A DNA stretch of 64,000 bases from DASZBX01 sp035943635 (GTDB lineage: Bacteria; Actinomycetota; Actinomycetes; Streptomycetales; Catenulisporaceae): NCBI GenBank assembly GCA_035943635.1, contig DASZBX010000089.1, positions 1 to 64,000 of the forward strand, given 5' to 3'. Below, piece by piece: positions 7,570 to 15,466 of the stretch. The notes beneath the pieces are model-generated. The model was not told the origin of the DNA. It did not search any database and was given only the letters and a program-made list of their open reading frames with translations. A program made the position numbers and the translations under genes. Each line of letters opens with the position of its first letter. Position 1 is the first letter of the stretch.

Positions 7570-9183
7570 GTGAGTCAACCCCCCGCCGCCGCGGCGGACC
7601 GCGGCCAGGACGGGCACCCGAAGCGGTGGTTCATCCTCGGCGTGCTGGTCTTCGCGCTGCTCGTCGTCGTGCTCGACAACACCGTGCTGAACGTGGCCCT
7701 GCGCACCATCTCGCTGCCGGAACCGGTGGGCCTGGGCGCCAGCCAGTCCGACCTGGAGTGGTCGATCAACTCCTACACCCTGATCTTCGCCGGGCTGCTG
7801 TTCACCTGGGGCATCCTGGCCGACCGGCTCGGCCGCAAGCGCATCCTGATGCTCGGCATGGTCCTGTTCGGCCTGTCCTCGCTGCTGTGCGCCTACGCCG
7901 GCAGCCCCGGGGAGCTGATCGCGGCCCGCAGCGCGATGGGTTTCGCCGGCGCGGCGATCATGCCGTCCACCCTGGCCATCATCGCCAACGTCTTCCCCCG
8001 GCACGAGCAGGGCCGGGCGATCGGGGTCTGGGCCGGCTCGGTCGGGCTGGCCATCGCGATCGGCCCGGTGGTCGGCGGGGCGCTGCTGGACTCGTTCTGG
8101 TGGGGCTCGGTCTTCCTGATCAACGTCCCGATCGTCGTGGTCGCGTTCCTGTGCATGGCCTTCTGGGTGCCGGAGTCGCGCAACCCGGACCCGGGCCGGC
8201 TCGATCCGGTCGGCGTGCTGTTGTCGATGGCGGGCCTGGTCGGCACGGTCTACGGCGTCATCCACGGCGGCGACAAGGGCGACTGGGGCGACATCGGGGT
8301 GCTGGCCCCGCTGGCCGGCGGGATCATCCTGCTGGCCCTGTTCGTCCTGTGGGAGCGGCACACCGACCATCCGGCGCTGGACGTGCGCCTGTTCGGCAAC
8401 CGGGCCTTCTCCGCCGCGGTGGTCTCGGTCGCGCTGTCCTTCTTCGCCATGATGGGCGGCCTGTACTTCTTCTCCTTCTATCTCCAGTCTGTCCGCGGGT
8501 ACAAGCCGCTCGAAGCGGGCCTGTGGATGCTGCCGTTCGCGTTCGCCCAGGTGATCTTCTCGCCGCTGTCCTCCAGCATGGTCAAACGCTTCGGCGCGCG
8601 GACCGTGGCCGGCACCGGCCTGTTCGGCATCGGCGTCACCTTCCTGCTCTACCAGCTGGTCACGGTCACCTCGCCGATGTGGATCTACGGCCTGATCGCC
8701 CTGTTGCAGGGCATCATGATGGCGAACGTGATGCCCCCGGCCACGACCACCGTGATGAGCTCGCTGCCGAGGGAGCGGGCCGGGGTCGGCTCGTCGGTGA
8801 ACAACACGGTCCGGCAGGTCGGCGGCGCGCTCGGCGTCGCGGTGCTCGGCGCGGTGCTCACCTCCTCGTACCGGAACGTGGTCCAGCCCCGGCTGGACGC
8901 GCTGCACGTGCTGCCGCCGGGCGTCTCGCACGACGTCAGCGGCTCGATCCAGGCGACCCAGACGTTCGTGGCCGAACAGGCCGCCGCGCACCCGCAGGCC
9001 GCGAACCTGCTCGGCCCGGCGTCGGAAGCCTTCGTCCATGCGATGCACATCACAACGTCGGTTGCGGCCGCAGTCATGTTCCTGGCGACCGTTGTCGTGT
9101 TGGTATGGATGCCCAAGGCCGTCAAGGGGATCACCGCCCCCGGCGCCTCCGCGCAGCACGCCGCCGAGAACGTGGCGGTGTAG
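7570..9183 (+). CDS. MFS drug:H+ antiporter, DHA2 (EmrB/QacA) family
   Basis: 537 aa, GTG start nine bases after AAGGAG. The 14-segment DHA2 pattern is clear: TM1 carries LVVVLDNTVLNVALRTI, the family's signature (LDxTxxNVAL); motif A appears as GILADRLGRKRILMLG between TM2 and TM3; motif C-like glycines occur in GSVGLAIAIGPVVGGALL. Such pumps export hydrophobic drugs or secondary metabolites using the proton gradient. The next gene, a TetR repressor, begins 31 bp downstream on the same strand, and a palindromic operator sits upstream. The substrate is unknown; self-resistance to a metabolite is possible, but no biosynthetic cluster is visible here. Confidence 0.93.
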   Translation: MSQPPAAAADRGQDGHPKRWFILGVLVFALLVVVLDNTVLNVALRTISLPEPVGLGASQSDLEWSINSYTLIFAGLLFTWGILADRLGRKRILMLGMVLFGLSSLLCAYAGSPGELIAARSAMGFAGAAIMPSTLAIIANVFPRHEQGRAIGVWAGSVGLAIAIGPVVGGALLDSFWWGSVFLINVPIVVVAFLCMAFWVPESRNPDPGRLDPVGVLLSMAGLVGTVYGVIHGGDKGDWGDIGVLAPLAGGIILLALFVLWERHTDHPALDVRLFGNRAFSAAVVSVALSFFAMMGGLYFFSFYLQSVRGYKPLEAGLWMLPFAFAQVIFSPLSSSMVKRFGARTVAGTGLFGIGVTFLLYQLVTVTSPMWIYGLIALLQGIMMANVMPPATTTVMSSLPRERAGVGSSVNNTVRQVGGALGVAVLGAVLTSSYRNVVQPRLDALHVLPPGVSHDVSGSIQATQTFVAEQAAAHPQAANLLGPASEAFVHAMHITTSVAAAVMFLATVVVLVWMPKAVKGITAPGASAQHAAENVAV

Positions 9184-9214
9184 CGCCATCGCGATAGGGC
9201 AGAATGACCAAAAG

Positions 9215-9862
9215 ATGACCACGACACCTAGTGACCAGAGCACTCGCCGCCCGGGCCGGCCGCGCAGCGAACAGGCCGAGACGGCCATCCTGGACGCCGT
9301 GCTGGGCCTGTTCGCGGCCGAGGTGGGCTACGACGACATGTCCATGGAGATGATCGCCGCGGCGGCCGGGGTGGGCAAGGCGACGATCTACCGCCGCTGG
9401 CCGAACAAGGAGGCGCTGGTCGTCGACGCGATCAAGAAGCGGGTGCATGCGGAGTCCGAGGAGGTCGAGGACGCCCTGGCCCGGTTGCTCTCGCTCTCCA
9501 GCCGCGACGCGCTGATCCGCCTGCTGGAGGGGATGCGCCAGCACATGCAGGACCAGGAGGCCGGCGGGGTCTACGCCGTGCTGATGCGTGAGACGCGGGC
9601 CAAGAGCCAGCTGTGGGCCCGGTACAACACCCAGGTGGTCGAGCCGCGCCGGGACCTGTTCCGGCAGGTGCTGCGGCGCGGCCGGGAGACCGGCGAGCTG
9701 CGGGCCGACCTGGACGTGGAGCGCACGATGGTCATGCTGACCTCCACGATGATCTTCCAGACCCGGATGTGCCCGCCCGGCACGCCCAGCATGACCGGCC
9801 AGTTCTGCATCGACCTGGTCGACGACTTCCTGCGCGGCGGCGCGGCCAGGCCGGGCGGCTGA
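9215..9862 (+). CDS. TetR-family transcriptional regulator
   Basis: 215 aa. The N-terminal helix-turn-helix is canonical: ILDAVLGLFAAEVGYDDMSMEMIAAAAGVGKATIYRRWPNKEALV, with GKATIYRRWPNK as the recognition helix region. The C-terminal ligand domain (VYAVLMRETRAKSQLWARYN, then MVMLTSTMIFQ) resembles the TetR_C_16/AcrR-like group. The ATG at 9215 was chosen because the 9205 ATG runs into a stop after four codons. It follows the MFS gene by 31 bp and most likely represses it through the palindromic operator at 7511-7545, with relief by the exported compound. Confidence 0.93.
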   Translation: MTTTPSDQSTRRPGRPRSEQAETAILDAVLGLFAAEVGYDDMSMEMIAAAAGVGKATIYRRWPNKEALVVDAIKKRVHAESEEVEDALARLLSLSSRDALIRLLEGMRQHMQDQEAGGVYAVLMRETRAKSQLWARYNTQVVEPRRDLFRQVLRRGRETGELRADLDVERTMVMLTSTMIFQTRMCPPGTPSMTGQFCIDLVDDFLRGGAARPGG

Positions 9863-9889
9863 CGGCCGCCGGGCCCGGGACGTACGACG

Positions 9890-9928
9890 CGAAGGGCGGG
9901 TGGCGCGGGATCGGCCACCGGCCCTTCG
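9890..9928 (+). terminator. Hairpin after the tetR gene
   Basis: CGAAGGGCGGGTGGC (9890-9904) pairs with GCCACCGGCCCTTCG (9914-9928) at 14 of 15 positions around a 9-nt loop. It lies 28 bp past the tetR stop. There is no T-run, as is common in actinomycetes. Confidence 0.6.
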
Positions 9929-10001
9929 GCGTGTCCGGGCCCGGGCGGCGCCGCGCGGGTAGAGTTGCCGGCGCCGACCCGGCCCAGGCGAGGAGAAGAC
10001 G

Positions 10002-10400
10002 ATGACGGACGACTCCGACACCCGGGCCCGGATCGGGCAGCACTGGGCCGCGTCCGAACTCGGGGATGTCGACACCGAGCACGCGATCTACGCCGCCGAC
10101 GCGATCTTGGACTATCCGCAGTCGGGCGAGCGTTTCCGCGGCCGCGCGACGATCCAGGCGCAACGCGGCGGGCACCCGGCCGACCGGCACTTCACCGTCA
10201 CCCGGATCCAGGGCGGCGGCGACCTGTGGGTCAGCGAGTGCGTGATCACTTATGACGGGGCGCCCACTCGCACCGTGAGCATCATGGAGTTCGCCGATGG
10301 TCTCGTGACCCACGAGACCCAGTACTTCGCCGACCCGTTCCCGGCCGCGCCCGCCCGGGCGGCGCTGGCCGAACCCATCCCGGACCGCGCCGAGCGCTGA
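10002..10400 (+). CDS. SnoaL-like / NTF2-fold protein
   Basis: 132 aa, ATG eight bases after GAGGAGAAG. The composition fits the small alpha+beta-barrel NTF2 superfamily: an N-terminal helix (ARIGQHWAASELG), AIYAADAILDYPQSGERFRGRATIQAQ (the typical D-Y-P-Q/S-G-E-x-F-x-G-R turn), then strands HFTVTRIQGGGDLWVSECVITY and SIMEFADGLVTHETQYFADPF. Members include polyketide cyclases, isomerases and many uncharacterised stress proteins, so the reaction is unknown. It is convergent with nadE, with stops 15 bp apart. Confidence 0.75.
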   Translation: MTDDSDTRARIGQHWAASELGDVDTEHAIYAADAILDYPQSGERFRGRATIQAQRGGHPADRHFTVTRIQGGGDLWVSECVITYDGAPTRTVSIMEFADGLVTHETQYFADPFPAAPARAALAEPIPDRAER

Positions 10401-10415
10401 GCCGCGGCGTGGCCC

Positions 10416-12218
10416 TCAGCCCTCCTGCCACCGGTTGGTGATCGGCAGCCGGCGGTCCCGGCCGAAGGCCTTGACCGAGATCTTGGTGCCCGGCGGGAAC
10501 TGGCGCCGCTTGTACTCGGCCCGGTCGATCAGGCCCAGGATCCGGCGGACCAGGGCCGGGTCGAACCCGCGCTCGATGATCGCGGCCATGCCCTGGTCGC
10601 CCTCCACGTACAGGTCCAGGATCTGGTCCAGCAGCTCGTAGTCCGGCAGCGAGTCCGAGTCCTTCTGATCCGGCCGCAGCTCCGCGCTCGGCGGCTTCTC
10701 GATCGAGTTGACCGGGATCGGCGGGGTCAGGCCCAGCTCCAGCGCGTGCGCGTTGCGCCACCGGGCCAGCTCCCAGACCAGGGTCTTGGCCACGTCCTTG
10801 ATCGGCGCGTACCCGCCGATCGAGCCGGCATCGTAGATCGTGGAGTAGCCGACCGCCAGCTCGGACTTGTTGCCGGGGGCCAGGACCAGGTGCCCGCGCT
10901 GGTTGGACAGCGCCATCAGGGCCGTGCCGCGCACCCGGGCCTGCAGGTTCTCGTCGGCCACCCCGGTCAGCGGGGCGCCGAGGTCGGCCAGGGTCTTGAG
11001 GTAGGCCTCGACCATGTTGCCGATCGGCAGCACCTCGTAGTGCATGCCGGTGTTGCGGGCCAGCTGCGCGGCGTCGTCCTTGGAGTGCTCGGAGGAGTAG
11101 CGGCTGGGCAGCGAGACCCCGTAGACGTTGTCCGGCCCGATCGCGTCGCAGGAGATCACCGCGGTCAGGGCCGAGTCGATCCCGCCGGACAGGCCGAACA
11201 CGACCGTGCGGAACCCGTTCTTGCGCACGTAGTCGCGCAGCCCGGTGACCAGGGCGGCGTACACCTCGGCCCGGTCGTCCACCCGGGGGGTGATCACGCC
11301 GGGGACGGCCGGGTACGGCTCGGCGGCCTCGACCGTGGCCGGGACCCGGCGGATGGTCATCCCGTTCGAGGCCGGCTGGTCGGTCACCGAGCCGGGCTCG
11401 GCCGCACCGGCCGCCGCGGGCAGGTCCAGGTCGACCAGGACCAGTTCCTCGGTGAACTGCCCGGCCCGGGCCAGCAGCCCGCCGTCGGCGTCCACGACCA
11501 TCGAGTCCCCGTCGAAGACCAGTTCGTCCTGGCCGCCGACCATGTTCACGTAGGCCAGCGCGCAGCCGGCCTCGCGGGCCCGGCACTGCAGCAGGGCGTA
11601 GCGCACGTCGTCCTTGTTCAGCTCGTACGGCGAGGCGTTGATCGACAGCAGCAGCCCGGCGCCGGCCTCGGCGCAGGCGGCCACCGGCCCGCCGTCCTGC
11701 CACAGGTCCTCGCAGATGGCGATGGCGACGTCCACGCCGCGGACCCGGACCACCGGCAGCACGTTCCCGGAGGCGAAGTAGCGGTACTCGTCGAAGACCC
11801 CGTAGTTGGGCAGGTGGTGCTTGGCCGAGCTGATCAGCACCCCGCCCCGGAAGAGCACCGCCGCGGCGTCCTGCGGGCGGGACTTGGGCGGCGCGCTGAC
11901 CGCGGCCTTCGGCGGTCCCGGCTCGGCCGGCGCGCTGCCGTGGTCCAGGTAGCCGACCACCACCGGCAGGTCGCCGCAGCCGGCCGCGTCCAGGGCCCGG
12001 GCCAGGTCGGCCAGCGCCGCCCGGGAGGCCTGGACGAACGAGCCGCGCAGGGCCAGGTCCTCGACCGGGTACCCGGTCAGGGCCATCTCCGGCACGGCCA
12101 GCAGGTGCGCCCCGGCCTGCCGGGCCTCGGCGGCGTACCGCCGGATCGACTCCGCGTTGCCGGCCAGGTCGCCGACGGTGGAGTTCATCTGGGCCAATGC
12201 GATCCTCAGCTGAGCCAT
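10416..12218 (-). CDS. nadE: Glutamine-dependent NAD+ synthetase
   Basis: 600 aa two-domain enzyme. Residues 1-270 form a nitrilase-type glutaminase: the Glu-Lys-Cys triad is seen in VPEMALTG, SAKHHLPNYGVF and VAIAICEDLW. The rest is the NAD synthetase domain with the PP-loop VVFGLSGGIDSALTAVI, LPSRYSSEHSK, LAPGNKSELAVGY and DLYVEGDQG. It amidates nicotinic acid adenine dinucleotide using glutamine and ATP. The frame stays open to 13256, but the ATG at 12218 matches the nitrilase start (MAQLRIALAQ), and a -10 TATGAT lies six bases upstream, suggesting a leaderless message. The inserted segment near residue 130 (PGPPKAAVSAPPKSRP) is an unusual low-complexity stretch. Confidence 0.95.
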   Translation of the reverse strand: MAQLRIALAQMNSTVGDLAGNAESIRRYAAEARQAGAHLLAVPEMALTGYPVEDLALRGSFVQASRAALADLARALDAAGCGDLPVVVGYLDHGSAPAEPGPPKAAVSAPPKSRPQDAAAVLFRGGVLISSAKHHLPNYGVFDEYRYFASGNVLPVVRVRGVDVAIAICEDLWQDGGPVAACAEAGAGLLLSINASPYELNKDDVRYALLQCRAREAGCALAYVNMVGGQDELVFDGDSMVVDADGGLLARAGQFTEELVLVDLDLPAAAGAAEPGSVTDQPASNGMTIRRVPATVEAAEPYPAVPGVITPRVDDRAEVYAALVTGLRDYVRKNGFRTVVFGLSGGIDSALTAVISCDAIGPDNVYGVSLPSRYSSEHSKDDAAQLARNTGMHYEVLPIGNMVEAYLKTLADLGAPLTGVADENLQARVRGTALMALSNQRGHLVLAPGNKSELAVGYSTIYDAGSIGGYAPIKDVAKTLVWELARWRNAHALELGLTPPIPVNSIEKPPSAELRPDQKDSDSLPDYELLDQILDLYVEGDQGMAAIIERGFDPALVRRILGLIDRAEYKRRQFPPGTKISVKAFGRDRRLPITNRWQEG

Positions 12219-12224
12219 GGGTTC

Positions 12225-12230
12225 ATCATA
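12225..12230 (-). promoter_or_regulatory. -10 box of nadE (leaderless)
   Basis: TATGAT on the minus strand ends six bases before the nadE ATG. No ribosome site is present, so transcription probably starts at the ATG. Confidence 0.45.
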
Positions 12231-12315
12231 CCGCCTTTTCGTCACTGCGACGAGAAGCCGCTCGGCGCCGGATCCGCGGCCACCGGGCCGCGGCGCGGCC
12301 GGCTCGGGGAAAAGG

Positions 12316-12353
12316 GCGAGGCCTCGTCGCACGGGGGGACGACGAGGCCTCGC
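12316..12353. repeat. Perfect hairpin with CACGGGGGGA loop
   Basis: GCGAGGCCTCGTCG (12316-12329) and CGACGAGGCCTCGC (12340-12353) are exact reverse complements. The 10-nt loop is CACGGGGGGA. A related, weaker copy is at 12547-12580 (GAGGCCTC arms with the same CACGGGGGGA between them). Confidence 0.8.
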
Positions 12354-12600
12354 GGCGGAGAGTTGTCGAGGACTCTCCGCGGGGCACCGGAGGGGGTTCG
12401 CCAGCCGCGGGGTCCGGGGGAGACCACTGGGCGGCGGCGGGGGCGGTTCCGGCACCCGCGGCGCCTGGCGATCCCTACGGGGGGAGGGACCGGCCGGGTA
12501 CCGCATGAGGCGCGAACCCCACGGGGGGAAGGGCCGGCGCCTCGCCGAGGCCTCACCGCACGGGGGGACGAGGAGGCCTCTGGGGGAATTATTCACCGCC
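12330..12600 (+). repeat. Dispersed repeats of (C/T)ACGGGGGGA
   Basis: Four copies of a core YACGGGGGGA occur within 240 bp: CACGGGGGGA at 12330-12339, then near 12475, 12518 and 12560. Two sit inside GAGGCCTC dyads; the middle two are followed by GGGACCGG or AGGGCCGG. The stretch 12219-12936 contains no recognisable gene; open frames through it are GC-driven. Confidence 0.6.
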
Positions 12601-12936
12601 CGCCCCTCCTTGGCGACCCCTTCGGCGAAACTAATTGGTGGCGTTTGCGGGCGCCCGCCACCCCGGTATCCGGATTCTGCGAAAGTTGTCCGGAAAAGTG
12701 ACGTTCGCCACACCGGTCGGGCCGACTCGCGGGGCTTGCCCGGACCCGGCATCCGGCGGTCGCGCGGGACGCCGGGAAGGCCTTGCGGGCGCTCGGGATC
12801 TTGGTCGCGGCAGGGGCCTGGTCGGCGCTTCGTCACTGGTCCGAGGCCTGCCGGGTGCGGAGCGCGACGGCCGCCGCGCGGTCGGCCGGCGCAGCGCCGG
12901 CGGTCGGCGGCGCGGTGGTCGGCGGCCGGCGTGGAT

Positions 12937-13122
12937 CTAGCACCCGGCCGATCCGCGGTCGGTCGGACCCGTGATGGCGACCCGGACGTCGGTAAGCCGA
13001 AACAGCCGTTCGGTGTACTGCCCCGCAGAAGTGGTCCACCGCAGAAACAAGATCGAACCCGGATTCGCCGGGTCCCGCCGAATATGTTCGATATCTGCGT
13101 CAATCCCGAATTTGTTCTGCAC
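12937..13122 (-). CDS. Small ORF, 61 aa, unknown
   Basis: The frame from a GTG at 13122 encodes a plausible globular peptide (NKFGIDADIEHIRRDPANPG, SILFLRWTTSAGQ, LFRLTDVRVAITG) with mixed hydrophobic and charged residues. It uses A/T-rich codons (AAA, ATT, GAT, CAT) that are rare in neighbouring genes, and the local GC is visibly lower, which suggests recent acquisition or weak codon selection. No good ribosome site is seen, so the start is uncertain. No family recognised. It lies between the nadE upstream repeats and the prenyl synthase gene. Confidence 0.45.
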   Translation of the reverse strand: MQNKFGIDADIEHIRRDPANPGSILFLRWTTSAGQYTERLFRLTDVRVAITGPTDRGSAGC

Positions 13123-13277
13123 CAGACGATCTCGGCCCGCCCGCCCGCCGGACCGCCGCGCCGGGACCGACTGCGATCGTCCCCTGATACGCCTTTCCGG
13201 CCGGTGCGCCCGCACAACCTCCGGCACATACCGAAATACCCTGTTTCCCCCGGCAATACCCTGCCTCGCCCTGCGGC

Positions 13278-14381
13278 TCAGCCCTGCCGCGCGGTCGCCG
13301 CGACGGCCAGCTCCTCCAGCACCTCGCGGGACTCCGCGGTGATCGGCGCCGTGCCCAGGGCCTTGCCGGCCTGCTCGGCCAGGTCCGCGATCTCGGCCTC
13401 GACCAGGTCCAGCGCGCCGGTCTCGGTGATGATCCGGCACAGCCGGGCCACCCCGTCCGCGTCCAGGTCCGGGTCGCCGACGCCGGACCGCAGCGCGGCC
13501 AGCTGGGCCCGGCCGGCCCGGGCCGCGGCCTGCGCGACCAGCACGGTCTGCTTGCCCTCGCGCAGGTCGTCGCCGGCCGGCTTGCCGGTCGCGGCCGGGT
13601 CGCCGAACACGCCCAGCACGTCGTCGCGCAGCTGGAACGCCTCGCCCAGCGGCAGCCCGTACGCGGACAGCGCGTCGGCCAGCGGTCCGCCGGCCGTGCC
13701 GGTGGCCAGGGCCGCGCCGAGCTGGAGCGGCCGCTCCACGGTGTACTTGGCCGACTTGTACCGCAGCACCGTGCGCGCGCGGCCCAGGATCTGCTCCGGC
13801 GTGGACACGTTCAGCCCCCTGGCCTGGGCCAGCACGTCCAGGTACTGGCCGGCCATCACCTCCGAGCGCATCAGGTCGAACACCGGCCGGGCCGCGTGGA
13901 TCCGCTCGGCCGGCAGCCCGCAGCGCGTGAACATCTCGTCGCACCAGGTCAGGGTGATGTCGCCGAGCAGGATCGCGGCGGCCGCGCCGAACCGCTCGGC
14001 CGGGCCCTGCCAGCCGCCGTCCCGGTGCAGCGCCTCGAACCGGCGGTGGATCGCCGGGGCGCCGCGGCGGGTGTCCGAGCCGTCCATGTAGTCGTCGTGG
14101 ATCAGCGCCGAGGCCTGGAGCAGCTCCAGCGCGGCCGCGCCGCGCAGCACGGCCGGCTCGTCCGGCTCCGGCCCGGCCCCGGCCCGCCAGCCCCAGTAGC
14201 AGAAGGCCGGGCGCATCCGCTTGCCGCCGTCCAGGAAGTCGCGCAGGGCGCGCACGACGGCGGACAGGTCCGGGCTGACGGCGCCGAGCGTGCGCTCCTG
14301 GCCGTCGAGGAACTCAGAGAGCTCAGTCGTCACCCGGTCGCGCAGGCCGTACCGGTTCATCGGGGAGGAGAGCTCGTTCAT
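13278..14381 (-). CDS. Polyprenyl (E)-diphosphate synthase (IdsA-like)
   Basis: 367 aa. Trans-prenyl synthase signature motifs are present: GGKRMRP near residue 60 (isopentenyl diphosphate binding), the first aspartate-rich motif in ALIHDDYMDGSDTRRG, and the second in FQLRDDVLGVFGD followed by GDDLREGK. It condenses IPP with allylic diphosphates, giving chains such as GGPP. The ATG at 14381 was preferred for N-terminal length; the ATG at 14360 is an alternative. It diverges from the metF-like gene as idsA2 (Rv2173) and Rv2172c do in M. tuberculosis, and the CrtI-like and glycosyltransferase genes lie close by, hinting at isoprenoid pigment or lipid synthesis. Confidence 0.93.
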   Translation of the reverse strand: MNELSSPMNRYGLRDRVTTELSEFLDGQERTLGAVSPDLSAVVRALRDFLDGGKRMRPAFCYWGWRAGAGPEPDEPAVLRGAAALELLQASALIHDDYMDGSDTRRGAPAIHRRFEALHRDGGWQGPAERFGAAAAILLGDITLTWCDEMFTRCGLPAERIHAARPVFDLMRSEVMAGQYLDVLAQARGLNVSTPEQILGRARTVLRYKSAKYTVERPLQLGAALATGTAGGPLADALSAYGLPLGEAFQLRDDVLGVFGDPAATGKPAGDDLREGKQTVLVAQAAARAGRAQLAALRSGVGDPDLDADGVARLCRIITETGALDLVEAEIADLAEQAGKALGTAPITAESREVLEELAVAATARQG

Positions 14382-14494
14382 GGTGCTCAGGCTACCGGCC
14401 CGGTCCGGCCGGGCCCGGCACCGGGCCGCTCTCGCCGGCCGGAGCGCAGGTCTCAGCGCGTGGGACGCACGGTCCGCGCCGGGCCGGTGACGAC

Positions 14495-14500
14495 TATGAT
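14495..14500 (+). promoter_or_regulatory. -10 box of metF (leaderless)
   Basis: TATGAT ends seven bases before the ATG at 14508 with no ribosome site between, the same arrangement as at several other genes in the window. Confidence 0.45.
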
Positions 14501-14507
14501 TGCGGGT

Positions 14508-15440
14508 ATGGCACACGGAATCCCCAGCGTACGCCCCGATCGGGCGATCACCGTCCGCGACCTGCTGGGCACCGGGTCCCAGACCATGTCGTTCGAGTTC
14601 ATGCCGGCCCGGGACGCCAAGGGCGAGCAGCAGCTGTGGCGGGCGCTGCGCCGGATCGAGGCGTGCGGCCCGGACTTCGTCTCGATCACCTACGGCGCCG
14701 GCGGCTCGACCCGGGAGAACACCGCGGCGACCACCGAGCGGGTGGCCGCCGAGACCACGCTGACCCCGATGGGCCACCTGACCGCGGTCAACCACACCGT
14801 GGGCGAGCTGCGCCGGGTGATCGGCCGTTACGCCGACGCCGGGGTGCGCAACATCCTGGCCGTGCGCGGGGACCCGCCCGGCGACCCGCAGGGCGAGTGG
14901 GTCAAGCGGCCCGGCGGCCTGGAGTACGCGGCCGACCTGGTCCGGCTGGTGAAGGAGTCCGGCGACTTCTGCGTCGGGGTGGCCGCCTTCCCGGAGCGCC
15001 ACCCGCGCTCGCCCGACTGGGAGTACGACGTGCGCCACTTCGTGGCCAAGTGCCGGGCCGGCGCCGACTTCGCGATCACCCAGATGTTCTTCGACGTGGA
15101 CTTCTACCTGCGGCTGCGCGACCGGGTGGCCGCGGCCGGGTGCGAGACCCCGATCCTGGCCGGGATCATGCCGATCACCACGGCCGGCCAGATCGACCGG
15201 ATGGTCACGCTCAGCGGCGGCAGCTTCCCGGCCCGGCTGGCCGAGCAGATCCACGCGGTGGCCGACGACAAGGCGGCGGTGCGCCGGCTCGGCGTCGAGC
15301 ACGCGACCGAGATGTCGCAGCGGCTGCTGGCCGAGGGCGTGCCCGGCCTGCACTTCATCACGCTGAACGCCTCGACCGCCACGCTGGAGGTCTTCCACAA
15401 CCTGAACGTGGCTGCGGCGGCGCAGGCCCCGACGGCCTGA
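14508..15440 (+). CDS. metF: Methylenetetrahydrofolate reductase
   Basis: 310 aa TIM-barrel flavoprotein that reduces 5,10-methylene-THF to 5-methyl-THF for methionine synthesis. Landmarks: MSFEFMPARDAKGEQQLW (the catalytic Glu of the F-E-F/M-x-P motif), FVSITYGAGGSTR, GHLTAVNHTVGELR, NILAVRGDPPGDP, FCVGVAAFPERHPRSPDW and ADFAITQMFFDVDFYLRLRD. The start was set at the ATG with a -10 box seven bases upstream; an upstream ATG at 14497 is less likely. It is divergent from the prenyl synthase gene, sharing a 126-bp promoter region. The actinobacterial MTHFR branch, to which Rv2172c belongs, may use an unusual electron donor; the sequence cannot settle that. Confidence 0.92.
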   Translation: MAHGIPSVRPDRAITVRDLLGTGSQTMSFEFMPARDAKGEQQLWRALRRIEACGPDFVSITYGAGGSTRENTAATTERVAAETTLTPMGHLTAVNHTVGELRRVIGRYADAGVRNILAVRGDPPGDPQGEWVKRPGGLEYAADLVRLVKESGDFCVGVAAFPERHPRSPDWEYDVRHFVAKCRAGADFAITQMFFDVDFYLRLRDRVAAAGCETPILAGIMPITTAGQIDRMVTLSGGSFPARLAEQIHAVADDKAAVRRLGVEHATEMSQRLLAEGVPGLHFITLNASTATLEVFHNLNVAAAAQAPTA

Positions 15441-15466
15441 CCGGGCCGCGTTCGGCGGGGTGATCG

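Noticed and set aside
7219..9288. 689-aa minus-strand frame opposite the MFS exporter
   Set aside because: It has Asp/His/Arg-rich composition typical of antisense frames of membrane proteins; the plus strand has clear motifs.
12217..14091. 624-aa plus-strand frame from the nadE upstream repeats through the prenyl synthase
   Set aside because: It crosses a repeat region and is antisense to an enzyme with intact motifs.
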